Made by a program: the position numbers and the translations under genes
Notes under the pieces: model-generated
Told to the model about the DNA's origin: nothing
Seen by the model: the letters and a program-made list of their open reading frames with translations, nothing else
Databases searched by the model: none
Assembly (NCBI GenBank): GCA_002316015.1
Contig: DCCS01000044.1
Span: 70,004-134,003 of the forward strand
Reading direction: 5' to 3'
DNA length: 64,000 nt
Source: Prevotellaceae bacterium UBA1075
GTDB taxonomy: Bacteria > Bacteroidota > Bacteroidia > Bacteroidales > Bacteroidaceae
In this document: positions 33,746-43,280 of the stretch, in pieces
Numbering within the stretch: the stretch's first letter is position 1
How the letters are laid out: each line of letters begins with the position of its first letter

Positions 33746-35914
33746 ATGAGAAAACAACTCACCGTTCTTGCCTTGCTCGCAGCCGCCTCGCTGCCCGCCA
33801 AGGACATCTTCGTGAACACTCCCCAGACCACGCTGCTGCTCAAGGCCGAGGAGAACAAGCCCCTACACATCAGTTACTACGGCGAGAAGATAACCGATGC
33901 TGAAGCCGTGTACCGCGCCTTCAGCCTGTGGCAGGAAGCCTATCCCGCCTTTGGCTTGGACAACAACGACTTGACACCCGCGCTGAGCGTACGCCATGCC
34001 GACGGGAACATGAGCACCGAGCTGGTGTACCAGTCCGACACCCAGACCAAGGAGACCAACTCGACCGTTTACACCATCACGATGAAGGACAAGGCATACA
34101 ACTTCCTGGTGGATGTGTGCTACCGCGCCTATGACAACTGCGACGTGATAGAGGCATGGACCGTGATACACAACAACGAGAAGAAGCCCATCACGCTGCT
34201 GAAGTATGCCAGTGCCTACCTGCCCGTGCGCCAGGGCAATGTGTGGGTGAGCCATGAGCACGGCAACTGGGGCGCTGAGTCTTACATCACCGAGGAGCCT
34301 CTCAACCCCGGCATCTTCGAGATGCACGACCTCACGGGCAACAAGAACGCTTACTTCAACCGCCCCAACATGATGCTCTCGCTGGACGGCAAGCCACAGG
34401 AGAACATCGGACGCACCATAGGCGCTGTGCTCTGCTGGAGCGGCAACTTCCGCTTTACCGTTGACACGCAAGACAAGAAGACCCACCACCTGGTGGCCGG
34501 CATCGATGACGCCAACTCGCAGTACACCCTGGCCAAGGGCGAGACGTTTACCACACCTGCGCTGGCACTGGCATACAGCGACGAGGGAAAGGGCGGCGTG
34601 AGCCGCGCCTACCACCGCTGGGCACGCAAGAACAACATGGTGCACAACGGCAGCGCCCTGCGCAAGACACTGCTCAACTCATGGGAAGGAGTCTATCTGA
34701 ATGTCACCGAGGATGGCATGATAAAGATGATGGACGGCGTGAAGGAGGTGGGCGCCGAGCTCTTCGTGATGGATGACGGGTGGTTTGGCCGCAAGTACAA
34801 GCGCACCGTGGACGACTGCGCGCTGGGCGACTGGGTGACCGACACCGACAAACTCCCTCACGGGGTGGCCAACCTGGAGCAGGAATGTGCCAAACGCGGG
34901 CTGAAATGGGGCATCTGGATTGAGCCCGAGATGACCAACACCAAGAGCGAACTCTACGAGAAGCACCCCGACTGGGTGGTGTGTCATCCCATACGCGAGC
35001 CACGCACGGGACGCGGCGGCACACAACTCACGCTGGACATGTGCAACCCTGCCGTGCAGGACTTCGTGTTCCAGGTGGTGGACGACATCATGAAAGAGAC
35101 ACCCAACACCTACTACATCAAGTGGGACTGCAACCACATCCTCAGCAACTTTGGCTCTCACTACCTGTCTGCCGACAAGCAGAGCCACCTGTACGTGGAT
35201 TACCAGTTTGGCCTCATCAAGACGCTCAAGCGCATCCGTGAGAAGTATCCCAACCTGGTCATCCAGTGCTGCGCAAGCGGTGGCGGACGTGTCAACTATG
35301 GCCTGATGCCTTACTTCGACGAGTTCTGGGTGAGCGACAACACCGACGCGCGCCAGCGTCTCTTCATCCAGTGGGGCACCAGCATGTACTTCCCCGTGAA
35401 TGCCATGGCACAGCATGTGAGCGCAAGCCCCAACCACCAGACAGGCCGCCGCATTCCCCTGAAGTTCCGCTTCGATGTGGCCATGACCGGACGCCTGGGC
35501 ATGGAGATGAAGCCGTCCGACCTCAACGAGAAGGAAATGAAGTTTGCCCAGGAGGCATTCAAGCTCTACAAGGAGACCATACGCCCCATCGTGCAACTGG
35601 GCGACCAGTACCGCATCATCTCACCCTACGAGGGCAACGGCTACGCAAGCGAGCTCTTCATCAACGAGGAGAAGACCAAGGCGGTGTTCTTCGCCTACAA
35701 GTTTGACACAGACGTGTTCATGGCACATCCCCGCTTCCTGTTCGCCGGACTTGACCCCGATGCCCGCTACACCCTGCGCCAGGTGAACGCCGACGGAAAG
35801 AAAGACCACTGGGAGGGCTACACCTTCACAGGCAAGTTCCTCATGAGCCGTGGTGTGGAAATCAACCTGAACGGCGAGTATGACAGCTGTGTGATTCTCC
35901 TCGACAAGGAATAG
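33746..35914 (+). CDS. Glycoside hydrolase family 36 alpha-galactosidase
   Basis: A 722-residue secreted enzyme that removes terminal alpha-1,6-galactose from raffinose-type sugars or galactomannan. A short signal peptide (LTVLALLAAASLPA) is followed by the beta-sandwich N-terminal domain. The catalytic barrel has WEGVYLNVTEDGM and MDDGWFG. The nucleophile is Asp461 in YYIKWDCN and the likely acid/base Asp531 in WVSDNTDARQR. A C-terminal beta domain completes the family layout. It is probably co-transcribed with the GH3 gene, and a strong terminator follows at 35931-35973. A GH2 beta-galactosidase 8 kb downstream may act on related substrates. Confidence 0.93.
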   Translation: MRKQLTVLALLAAASLPAKDIFVNTPQTTLLLKAEENKPLHISYYGEKITDAEAVYRAFSLWQEAYPAFGLDNNDLTPALSVRHADGNMSTELVYQSDTQTKETNSTVYTITMKDKAYNFLVDVCYRAYDNCDVIEAWTVIHNNEKKPITLLKYASAYLPVRQGNVWVSHEHGNWGAESYITEEPLNPGIFEMHDLTGNKNAYFNRPNMMLSLDGKPQENIGRTIGAVLCWSGNFRFTVDTQDKKTHHLVAGIDDANSQYTLAKGETFTTPALALAYSDEGKGGVSRAYHRWARKNNMVHNGSALRKTLLNSWEGVYLNVTEDGMIKMMDGVKEVGAELFVMDDGWFGRKYKRTVDDCALGDWVTDTDKLPHGVANLEQECAKRGLKWGIWIEPEMTNTKSELYEKHPDWVVCHPIREPRTGRGGTQLTLDMCNPAVQDFVFQVVDDIMKETPNTYYIKWDCNHILSNFGSHYLSADKQSHLYVDYQFGLIKTLKRIREKYPNLVIQCCASGGGRVNYGLMPYFDEFWVSDNTDARQRLFIQWGTSMYFPVNAMAQHVSASPNHQTGRRIPLKFRFDVAMTGRLGMEMKPSDLNEKEMKFAQEAFKLYKETIRPIVQLGDQYRIISPYEGNGYASELFINEEKTKAVFFAYKFDTDVFMAHPRFLFAGLDPDARYTLRQVNADGKKDHWEGYTFTGKFLMSRGVEINLNGEYDSCVILLDKE

Positions 35915-35930
35915 CATACCGGACAGCGAC

Positions 35931-35978
35931 AAAGGGGCTCCTCCTGGCGGAATACACCGGGAGGAGCCCCTTTTGTTT
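35931..35978 (+). terminator. Rho-independent terminator after the alpha-galactosidase gene
   Basis: AAAGGGGCTCCTCC (35931-35944) pairs perfectly with GGAGGAGCCCCTTT (35960-35973), followed by TGTTTG. The stem carries an A-run on the 5' side and a T-run on the 3' side. Confidence 0.85.
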
Positions 35979-36160
35979 GTGCTGTCTCGTACCTGGGATA
36001 TGACAGCAGGCAGGAGCAGGCACCCTCTGTGTCCATGAGGCCAGAAGACACCACACTGGCCAGAGATTCGCATTCTCCATTCGGGACGCGCACACACCGT
36101 GTACAGGCAAGCGGCTTCCAAAAAAATTATATATATAATGTATGTTACCGAAAAATGCGC

Positions 36161-36168
36161 TACCTTTG
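36161..36168 (+). promoter_or_regulatory. Bacteroidota -7 element for topA
   Basis: TACCTTTG, an exact TAnnTTTG match, ends 40 bases before ATG 36209. An AT-rich stretch with ATATATATA lies upstream (about 36125-36145). Confidence 0.6.
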
Positions 36169-36208
36169 CCGCCGCAAAACATCCGATACAAGGAGAAGGA
36201 GAATAACG

Positions 36209-38554
36209 ATGAAGGAGAACCTGGTGATTGTGGAGAGCCCCGCAAAGGCAAAGACCATAGAGAAGTTTTTGGGAGACAACTACTGCGTGATGTCCAGTTA
36301 CGGGCACATACGCGACCTGAAGAAGAAGTCATTCAGCGTGGATGAGAAGACCTTCATGCCACAGTACGAGATTCCTGCCGACAAGGCACGCGTGGTGGCA
36401 CAGTTGCGCAAGCAGATGCAGGAGTCCAAGACTGTGTGGCTGGCTTCCGATGAAGACCGCGAGGGGGAGGCCATCAGCTGGCACCTGAGCGTGGTGCTCG
36501 GACTTGACCCCAATCACACGAGACGCATCGTGTTCCACGAAATCACCAAACCAGCCATACTGGAGGCCATCAAGACCCCCAGGGCGATTGACCTCAACCT
36601 GGTCAACGCACAGCAGGCACGCCGCGTGCTTGACCGCATCGTGGGCTTCAAGCTCAGCCCCGTGCTGTGGCGCAAGGTGAAGCCCGCGCTGAGCGCGGGA
36701 CGCGTACAGAGCGTGGCGGTAAGGCTGATTGTAGAGCGGGAAAGGGAAATACAGAACTTCAAGGGCGAGGACAACTTCCGCGTCACGGCAGTCTTCACCA
36801 ACGCGCAAGGCAGCGAAGTGAAGGCCGAACTGAACCGCCGCTTCACCACCGAGGCACAGGCCGAGGACTTCCTGAGGAAATGCGTGGAAGCCAGGTTCAC
36901 CGTGCATGACGTGAGCGTGAGGCCACAGAAACGCGTGCCGGCACCCCCCTTCACCACAAGCACCCTGCAGCAGGAGGCCGCCCACAAGCTGGGATTCACC
37001 GTGGCACAGACAATGATGGTGGCACAGCACCTGTACGAGAGCGGACTCATCACCTACATGCGTACCGACAGCGTGAACCTGAGCAAGTTGTGCCTGGGCG
37101 CCTGCAAGACGATGATAACAGCCAACATGGGTGAGCGGTATGTGAAGACACGGCAGTACCATACCAGTTCCAAAGGCGCACAGGAGGCACACGAGGCCAT
37201 ACGACCCACCTATATCGAAAACCAGCAAATAGAGGGCACACAGCAGGAGAAGCGCCTGTACGACCTGATATGGAAACGCACCGTGGCCAGCCAGATGGCC
37301 GATGCCGAGGTGGAAAAGACCCAGGTGACCATCACGGCAGACGGTGCCGAGGAGTACTTCGTGGCACAAGGCGAGGTTATCAAGTTCGATGGTTTCCTGC
37401 GCGTGTACAAGGAAACCGACAGCGACAGAGAGCCCGACAGCGACACGACTTCCACGCTGCCCGTGCTCACAGCAGGCGAGACACTGGCCAGGCAGACCAT
37501 GACAGCCACCCAGCGCTTTGCACAGCACCCCGTGCGCTACAACGAGGCCAGCCTGGTGCGCAAGCTGGAGGAACTGGGCATCGGGCGCCCCAGCACCTAC
37601 GCCGCCACCATCACCACCATACAGCAGCGCGAGTATGTGGCCAAGGGGGACAAGCCCGGCGAGGAGCGAGTCCAGAAGGTCATCACACTGGAGGGAAACG
37701 AGTTGAAGCACGCGGAGAACAAGACCACCGTAGGCGCCGAGCGGGGAAAGTTGCTGCCCACCGACATCGGCATCGTCGTCAATGACTTCCTGCTTGAGAA
37801 CTTCCCCACCATCATGGACTACAACTTCACCGCCGACATCGAGAAGGACTTTGACGAGATAGCCGAGGGCGAGAAGGAATGGACAAGCGTCATCCGGAAA
37901 TTCTACGATGACTTCGAGCCGCTGGTGGAGCGTTCCATCAACGCGCGCGGCGAGAAGCGCGTGGGCGAGCGCGAACTGGGAAACGACCCCAAGACCGGGC
38001 TTCCTGTCTCAGTCAAGATAGGCCGCTTTGGCCCCGTGGTGCAAATGGGCAAGACAGACGACAAAGTGAAGCCGCGCTTCGCACAGCTGAAGAAGGGCCA
38101 GACCATGGAGTCCATCACCCTGGAAGAGGCACTCGAACTGCTGCAACTGCCGCACAAGCTGGGCGAGTACCTGGGCAAGCCCGTCACCGTGGGGGCGGGC
38201 AAGTACGGCCCGTATGTGGCACATAACGGCACCTACGTTTCCATCCCCAAGGAGATTGACCCGATGAAAATCACCTTCGAACAAGCGGTCATCATGATTC
38301 ACCGCAAGCACATCGAGGAAGAGGAGCGTCACCTGAAACGCTTTGACGAGGACGCCAGCATGGAGATCATGAACGGCCGCTACGGCCCCTATATCGTGTC
38401 CGGCGGGGTGAACTACCGCATTCCCAAGGCACAGCAGGCCAAGGCCGCCGAACTGACCTATGAGGAATGCAAGGCCATCATCGAGGCGCAGGCCGAGAAG
38501 GCTCAGGCCGGCAAGGGCACACACCGCAAGTTCACACACAAGGCACAAGCATAA
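36209..38554 (+). CDS. topA: DNA topoisomerase I
   Basis: A type IA topoisomerase that relaxes negative supercoils. The 781 residues begin with a Toprim domain (LVIVESPAKAKTIEKFLG, then ASDEDREGEAI, the acidic metal site). The catalytic Tyr283 is in LITYMRTDSVNLS. C-terminal repeats of the Topo_C type follow (GRFGPVVQMG, GKYGPYVAHNGTYVS, GRYGPYIVSGG) instead of the Cys4 zinc fingers of the E. coli enzyme, as is usual in Bacteroidota. ATG 36209 is chosen from the family N-terminus and the promoter at 36161-36168. It heads the topA-aroK-speA-argB string. Confidence 0.96.
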   Translation: MKENLVIVESPAKAKTIEKFLGDNYCVMSSYGHIRDLKKKSFSVDEKTFMPQYEIPADKARVVAQLRKQMQESKTVWLASDEDREGEAISWHLSVVLGLDPNHTRRIVFHEITKPAILEAIKTPRAIDLNLVNAQQARRVLDRIVGFKLSPVLWRKVKPALSAGRVQSVAVRLIVEREREIQNFKGEDNFRVTAVFTNAQGSEVKAELNRRFTTEAQAEDFLRKCVEARFTVHDVSVRPQKRVPAPPFTTSTLQQEAAHKLGFTVAQTMMVAQHLYESGLITYMRTDSVNLSKLCLGACKTMITANMGERYVKTRQYHTSSKGAQEAHEAIRPTYIENQQIEGTQQEKRLYDLIWKRTVASQMADAEVEKTQVTITADGAEEYFVAQGEVIKFDGFLRVYKETDSDREPDSDTTSTLPVLTAGETLARQTMTATQRFAQHPVRYNEASLVRKLEELGIGRPSTYAATITTIQQREYVAKGDKPGEERVQKVITLEGNELKHAENKTTVGAERGKLLPTDIGIVVNDFLLENFPTIMDYNFTADIEKDFDEIAEGEKEWTSVIRKFYDDFEPLVERSINARGEKRVGERELGNDPKTGLPVSVKIGRFGPVVQMGKTDDKVKPRFAQLKKGQTMESITLEEALELLQLPHKLGEYLGKPVTVGAGKYGPYVAHNGTYVSIPKEIDPMKITFEQAVIMIHRKHIEEEERHLKRFDEDASMEIMNGRYGPYIVSGGVNYRIPKAQQAKAAELTYEECKAIIEAQAEKAQAGKGTHRKFTHKAQA

Positions 38555-38570
38555 GGTACAAGCCAGAGGG

Positions 38571-39164
38571 ATGAGAAGAATCATACTGGTAGGCTACATG
38601 GGATCCGGGAAAACCACCATCGGCCGGCAACTGGCACTGGCCCTGGGACTGGAGTTCTATGACCTGGACTGGTACATCGAGACGCGCTACCGCAGCACCG
38701 TGGCACAGATTTTCGCCCAAAGGGGCGAGGACGGTTTCCGTGAGATGGAGCGGAACATGCTGCATGAGGTGGCCGAGTTTGAGGACATCGTGCTCTCCTG
38801 CGGGGGCGGCACACCATGCTTCTTTGACAACATGGACTACCTGAACGCACAGGGCGAGACCGTCTATCTGAAAGCCACGCCCGAGGTGCTGGCCAGGCAC
38901 CTGCGCATGGGGCGCGTGGAGCGCCCGCTGATCAAGGGCAAGAGCGAGGGCGAACTGCTCCAGTACATCCAGTCATCGCTCCAGGCCAGGGAACCCTTCT
39001 ACGGGAAAGCCAAGAACATCATCGATGTGAACCTGCTTGACAACCGCGCCAAGATACAGGACAGCGTGAGACTCCTGTGCAAGACCCTGCACCTGCCCAG
39101 CCCCGACTGCCAGAGAAACAAAACAAGAATACAGAGCGACAGAAATGAAGAAATGGCGAATTGA
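38571..39164 (+). CDS. aroK: Shikimate kinase
   Basis: Phosphorylates shikimate at the 3-OH in aromatic amino acid synthesis. The 197 residues contain Walker A GYMGSGKTTIG (residues 8-18), the DLDWYIE acidic motif, GEDGFREMER for shikimate binding, VLSCGGGTP and the lid Arg region GRVERPLIKGKS. The C-terminus is about 25 residues longer than usual. That tail overlaps the first 20 bases of speA, so the extension may be an overlap artefact of coupling. The gene lies 16 bp downstream of topA. Confidence 0.94.
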   Translation: MRRIILVGYMGSGKTTIGRQLALALGLEFYDLDWYIETRYRSTVAQIFAQRGEDGFREMERNMLHEVAEFEDIVLSCGGGTPCFFDNMDYLNAQGETVYLKATPEVLARHLRMGRVERPLIKGKSEGELLQYIQSSLQAREPFYGKAKNIIDVNLLDNRAKIQDSVRLLCKTLHLPSPDCQRNKTRIQSDRNEEMAN

Positions 39165-41037
39165 GGACTCCGAGGAACTGTACAACATAAAGGGATGGGG
39201 CGTAAACTACTTTGGCATCAACGACAAGGGACATGTGTATGTGACACCCAAGAAGAACAGCGTGCAGGTTGACCTCAAGGATGTGGTTGACCTGCTGGCT
39301 GCCCGCCACGTCACCGCCCCGGTGATTCTGCGCTTCCCCGACATCCTGGACAACCGCATCGAGAAGACCGACGAGTGCTTCCGCAAGGCCGAGAAAGAAT
39401 ACGAGTACAAGGGCGAGCACTTCATCATCTTCCCCATCAAAGTCAACCAGATGCGGCCTGTCGTAGAGGAAATCATCAGCCACGGGAAACGCTACAACAT
39501 AGGACTTGAGGCCGGCTCCAAGCCAGAGCTTCACGCTGTGCTGGCCACCAACATGGACAGCGACAGCCTCATCATCTGCAACGGGCACAAAGACCAGAAC
39601 TACATCGAACTGGCACTGCTGGCACAGAAGATGGGCAAACGCGTGTTCCTGGTGGTGGAGAAACTGCCCGAGCTGGCCATCATCGCCGAGACCGCCAACC
39701 GCCTGGGAGTAAAGCCCAACCTGGGCATACGCATCAAGCTGGCCAGCAACGGGTCGGGCAAATGGAGCGAAAGCGGCGGCGACGCCAGCAAGTTCGGGCT
39801 CAACTCGTCAGAACTGCTCATGGCGCTCGAGCTGCTTGACAAGATGGGACTGCGCGACTGTCTGAAGCTCATACACTTCCACATAGGGTCTCAAATCAAC
39901 AAGATACGCCGCATCAGCACCGCCCTGCGCGAGATTGCCCAGTATTACGTGCAACTGCGTGCCATGGGCTTCGGCATCGACTTCGTCGACTGCGGGGGCG
40001 GGCTTGGCGTCGACTACGACGGCACACGCAGCAGCAACAGCGAGAGCAGCGTGAACTACAGCATACAGGAATATGTGAACGACTGCGTATATACGCTGGC
40101 CGAGGCATCCGACAAGAACAACATCCCGCACCCGAACATCATCACCGAGGGCGGACGATCACTCACCGCACACCACAGCGTGCTCATCATTGACGTGCTC
40201 GAGAGCGTGAGCGCGCCACAGATGCCCGAAGACTTCCAGCCAGGCAAGGACGACCACCAACTGGTGCACGACCTCACCGAGATATGGGACAAACTCTCGC
40301 AGCGGTCGCTGCTCGAGGACTGGCATGATGCCGAGGACATACGCGAGGAGGCACTCGACCTGTTCCGCCACGGAATCATAGACCTGAAGACACGCGCGCA
40401 GATAGAGTCGCTTTACTGGGCCATAAGCCACGAGGTGGCCGAGCTGGCGCACCACCAGAAGCATGTGCCCGATGAGCTTCGCAAACTGGACAAGCAGATG
40501 GCCGACAAATACTTCTGCAACTTCAGCCTCTTCCAGAGCATGCCCGACTCCTGGGGAATTGACCAGCTCTTCCCCATCATGCCCATCGCACGGCTCACCG
40601 AGCGGCCCACACGCAGCGCGACCCTACAGGACATCACCTGTGACAGCGACGGGAAAATCACAGCCTATGTGAACGCGGGCCAGCAGACCAACTACATCCC
40701 CCTGCACCCTGTCGGGCTCAACGAGCACTATTACATAGGAGTGTTCCTGGTGGGAGCCTACCAGGAGATTCTGGGCAACATGCACAACCTCTTCGGCGAC
40801 ACCAATGCCGTGCACATCTCGGTGGACGAGAACGGCTACAGCATCGAACAGGTCATCGACGGAGAGACCGTGGCCGATGTGCTCGAATATGTACAGTACA
40901 GCCCCAAGAAACTGGTGCGCCGCCTGGAGATATGGGTCAGCAAGGCCATCAAGGACGGCAAGATCACAGAAACCGAAGGCAAGGAGTTCATCAACAACTA
41001 CCGCGCGGGGCTCTACGGATACACCTATCTGGAATAG
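39145..41037 (+). CDS. speA: Biosynthetic arginine decarboxylase
   Basis: A PLP-dependent alanine-racemase-fold decarboxylase that converts arginine to agmatine for polyamine synthesis. The 630 residues show the PLP Lys99 in FPIKVNQM, the EAGSKPEL segment, the glycine loop CGGGLGVDYDGT, and the C-terminal active-site Cys/Asp region (LQDITCDSDG). The length and domain order match the long biosynthetic SpeA, with helical-bundle insert and C-terminal extension. The start overlaps aroK by 20 bases. argB follows after 139 bp, which places arginine-linked steps together. Confidence 0.95.
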   Translation: MKKWRIEDSEELYNIKGWGVNYFGINDKGHVYVTPKKNSVQVDLKDVVDLLAARHVTAPVILRFPDILDNRIEKTDECFRKAEKEYEYKGEHFIIFPIKVNQMRPVVEEIISHGKRYNIGLEAGSKPELHAVLATNMDSDSLIICNGHKDQNYIELALLAQKMGKRVFLVVEKLPELAIIAETANRLGVKPNLGIRIKLASNGSGKWSESGGDASKFGLNSSELLMALELLDKMGLRDCLKLIHFHIGSQINKIRRISTALREIAQYYVQLRAMGFGIDFVDCGGGLGVDYDGTRSSNSESSVNYSIQEYVNDCVYTLAEASDKNNIPHPNIITEGGRSLTAHHSVLIIDVLESVSAPQMPEDFQPGKDDHQLVHDLTEIWDKLSQRSLLEDWHDAEDIREEALDLFRHGIIDLKTRAQIESLYWAISHEVAELAHHQKHVPDELRKLDKQMADKYFCNFSLFQSMPDSWGIDQLFPIMPIARLTERPTRSATLQDITCDSDGKITAYVNAGQQTNYIPLHPVGLNEHYYIGVFLVGAYQEILGNMHNLFGDTNAVHISVDENGYSIEQVIDGETVADVLEYVQYSPKKLVRRLEIWVSKAIKDGKITETEGKEFINNYRAGLYGYTYLE

Positions 41038-41176
41038 GGGTGGGAGGCTTCCGCAGCCTTGCGGCCGCACAGCCCGTGCCCCTCGCGGAGACCGGCATGC
41101 GCACCGGAGCACACTACGGCCAAGCCGCAAACCCGCACAAGCACAGCAACAGCAACACAAAACACACACGAAGGGA

Positions 41177-41980
41177 ATGGAACACATCAACGTCATCAAG
41201 GTAGGCGGAGCCGTGGTGGAGAATCCCGCGTCACTCGCCGGCCTGCTTGACCGCTTCGCACAGATGCCGGGAGCCAAGGTGCTGGTGCACGGCGGCGGGC
41301 GGGCGGCCACACGCATAGCGGAGTCACTGGGCATCAAGAGCCGCATGGTGGGCGGACGCAGGGTGACGGACGAGAGGATGCTGCAGGTGGTGACCATGGT
41401 GTATGGCGGCCTGGTGAACAAGAATGTGGTGGCCGCCCTGCAGCAGAGAGGCGTCAACGCCGTGGGGCTCACAGGCGCCGACATGAACGTGATGCTGAGC
41501 CACAGGCGCGCCCCCAAGGAGACACGGATGGACGACGGAAGCACACAGACCGTGGATTTCGGCTTCGTGGGCGACATCGACCGGGTGGACGGGGGCAGGC
41601 TCGCCTCGCTTGCCGCCGAAGGGCTTGTGCCCGTGATGGCACCCCTCACCCACGACGGCCAGGGTCATCTGCTCAACACAAACGCCGACACCATCGCCAG
41701 CCAGGTGGCCTGCGCGCTCACCCCATACTACCGGGTCACGCTCACCTTCTGCTTCGAGAAAAAGGGCGTGCTCGCAAACCCCGACGATGACAACAGCGTC
41801 ATCAGCCACATCAGCCGGCAGGAGTTCCACCGCCTGGTGAGCGAGGGAGTCATCGCGGGCGGCATGCGCCCCAAACTGGAGAACTCCCTCGAGGCCATCC
41901 ACCGGGGCGTGAGCCAGGTGATAATCACCAGTGCCGATGACCCCGAAGGCAAGCGAGGAACCACCATTAAGGAATTTTAA
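41177..41980 (+). CDS. argB: Acetylglutamate kinase
   Basis: Phosphorylates N-acetylglutamate, the second step of arginine synthesis. The 267-residue amino-acid-kinase-fold protein has INVIKVGGAVVEN, VLVHGGGRAATRIAESLG (substrate and ATP binding glycine loops), NTNADTIASQVA and the C-terminal GGMRPKLENSLEAI. I chose ATG 41177 because the family begins just before the KVGG motif; the longer open frame from 40805 lies inside speA. It shares the operon with speA, and a hairpin follows the stop. Confidence 0.94.
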   Translation: MEHINVIKVGGAVVENPASLAGLLDRFAQMPGAKVLVHGGGRAATRIAESLGIKSRMVGGRRVTDERMLQVVTMVYGGLVNKNVVAALQQRGVNAVGLTGADMNVMLSHRRAPKETRMDDGSTQTVDFGFVGDIDRVDGGRLASLAAEGLVPVMAPLTHDGQGHLLNTNADTIASQVACALTPYYRVTLTFCFEKKGVLANPDDDNSVISHISRQEFHRLVSEGVIAGGMRPKLENSLEAIHRGVSQVIITSADDPEGKRGTTIKEF

Positions 41981-41983
41981 CGC

Positions 41984-42012
41984 ACCAGGGCTGTAACTTC
42001 TGCAGCCCTGGT
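41984..42012 (+). terminator. Hairpin between argB and the sigma factor gene
   Basis: ACCAGGGCTG (41984-41993) pairs perfectly with CAGCCCTGGT (42003-42012) around a 9-base loop, followed by TCGTTTAC. It probably ends the argB transcript or attenuates read-through into the ECF sigma gene. Confidence 0.65.
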
Positions 42013-42034
42013 TCGTTTACATATATAGAGAGCC

Positions 42035-42541
42035 ATGGTGAATATCCTCTTCCAGAAAGATGTGCTGCCACTCAAGGACAGGTTCTACCGGCTGGCGTTG
42101 CGCGTCACACTCAACCAGGCCGAGGCCGAGGACGTGGTGCAGGAGACACTCGTCAGGATATGGCAGGCCAGGGACAGGCTCGAGGACACCGCCGCCATAC
42201 AGGCCTTCGGCTACACCGTGTGCCGCCGCCTCGCGCTTGACTGCGCCGGAAAGGCAGGGCGCGGCAACATCACGCTCGACATCGACAGGCACGACACTGC
42301 AGCCGTGCCACCGACTGACCAGATGGACAGGCGGGAGCGGCTGGCACTCATAAGAAGGCTGATGGACAACCTGCCCGAAGTGCAGCGCAGCATCATGGAA
42401 CTGCGGGACATCGAGGGAAAGAGTTACCAGGAGATAGCAGACATCCTGCAACTGACCGAGTCGCAAGTGAAGGTGTACCTACACCGAGCCCGTGCCAAGG
42501 TCAAGGCACAGGTCGAACAAACAGAAAGATATGGACTATAA
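42035..42541 (+). CDS. ECF-type RNA polymerase sigma factor
   Basis: A 168-residue sigma-70 family protein with only regions 2 and 4. Region 2 covers about residues 15-75 (AEAEDVVQETLVRIWQARDR), a short linker follows, and region 4 covers about 110-160 (IEGKSYQEIADILQLTESQV, then KVYLHRARAKVKAQ). It overlaps the next gene by 11 bases, as sigma/anti-sigma pairs often do. No FecR or SusC partner follows, so an iron or glycan-uptake role is not supported. The regulon is unknown. Confidence 0.92.
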   Translation: MVNILFQKDVLPLKDRFYRLALRVTLNQAEAEDVVQETLVRIWQARDRLEDTAAIQAFGYTVCRRLALDCAGKAGRGNITLDIDRHDTAAVPPTDQMDRRERLALIRRLMDNLPEVQRSIMELRDIEGKSYQEIADILQLTESQVKVYLHRARAKVKAQVEQTERYGL

Positions 42542-43022
42542 ATACATAGAACAACTGCTGGAACGCTACTGGGCGTGCGAGACCACACTGGAGGAGGAGC
42601 AGATATTGCGCACCTTCTTCCAGCAGGAACACCTGCCCAGCCACCTGGACGCCTACAGGGACATCTTCGTCCTGCAGGCCGAGCAGACCGAGCCTCACCT
42701 CCCCGCCGCTTTCGACAGCCGCGTGCTGGAGCGCATAGGCGATGGGAAGCAGGCAGCAGGCGAGTTCCACGCCCGCCGCATCACACTGCGCCGCCGCCTG
42801 AGGCCGCTCTACCAGGCCGCCGGGCTGGTGGCGCTGCTGCTCACCATAGGCACAGCCGCGCAGCACAGCATGGTGAGGGACGACAGCCACGCGCAGCCGG
42901 CCTATGCCGCTACCGAGAAGGCCGACAGCCAGGAGAACGCCTACAAGGCCATCCCCAACCAGCAGTCGGCCTCGCTGCAGAGTGCCGACACACCGCCCGA
43001 CACGCTGGAGCAGGCGCGGTAA
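42531..43022 (+). CDS. Membrane-anchored protein coupled to the ECF sigma factor, putative anti-sigma
   Basis: A 163-residue protein. The cytosolic N-terminal half (MDYKYIEQLLERYWACETTL) has the helical, acidic look of a sigma-binding domain. One transmembrane helix spans about residues 95-112 (YQAAGLVALLLTIGTAA), leaving a 50-residue periplasmic Gln/Ser/Ala-rich tail. The start ATG 42531 lies inside the sigma gene. Assignment as anti-sigma rests on overlap, topology and size; no ZAS zinc motif or FecR domain is present. A strong terminator follows at 43202-43239. Confidence 0.7.
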   Translation: MDYKYIEQLLERYWACETTLEEEQILRTFFQQEHLPSHLDAYRDIFVLQAEQTEPHLPAAFDSRVLERIGDGKQAAGEFHARRITLRRRLRPLYQAAGLVALLLTIGTAAQHSMVRDDSHAQPAYAATEKADSQENAYKAIPNQQSASLQSADTPPDTLEQAR

Positions 43023-43201
43023 GGACACAGAATCATTTCTATTGCTTTTCTATATTAAAACAACTTAATGTTTACACGATTGTCCTGGCACCGGGAAGAC
43101 AGCGGCCTGCAGACGGAGAAGCCACACACGACAGGCACACCCACAGGAAGCAACCATCACGCTGGGAAGCGCGACAGTCACACTCAACACGCGGGGACAT
43201 G

Positions 43202-43239
43202 ACGCAAGATGAGCGGCCGGGAGGCCGCTCATCTTGCGT
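43202..43239 (+). terminator. Strong hairpin after the anti-sigma-like gene
   Basis: Bases 43202-43218 (ACGCAAGATGAGCGGCC) pair perfectly with 43223-43239 around a 4-base loop and are followed by TTATG. This is the longest perfect stem in the window. Confidence 0.75.
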
Positions 43240-43280
43240 TTATGCCCCCACCCCCCTACCGTCCAGCCCCAGGCCGGACG

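Noticed and set aside
31427..35914. Polysaccharide utilisation locus
   Set aside because: Two glycosidases without SusC, SusD or a dedicated regulator; only an enzyme pair can be claimed.
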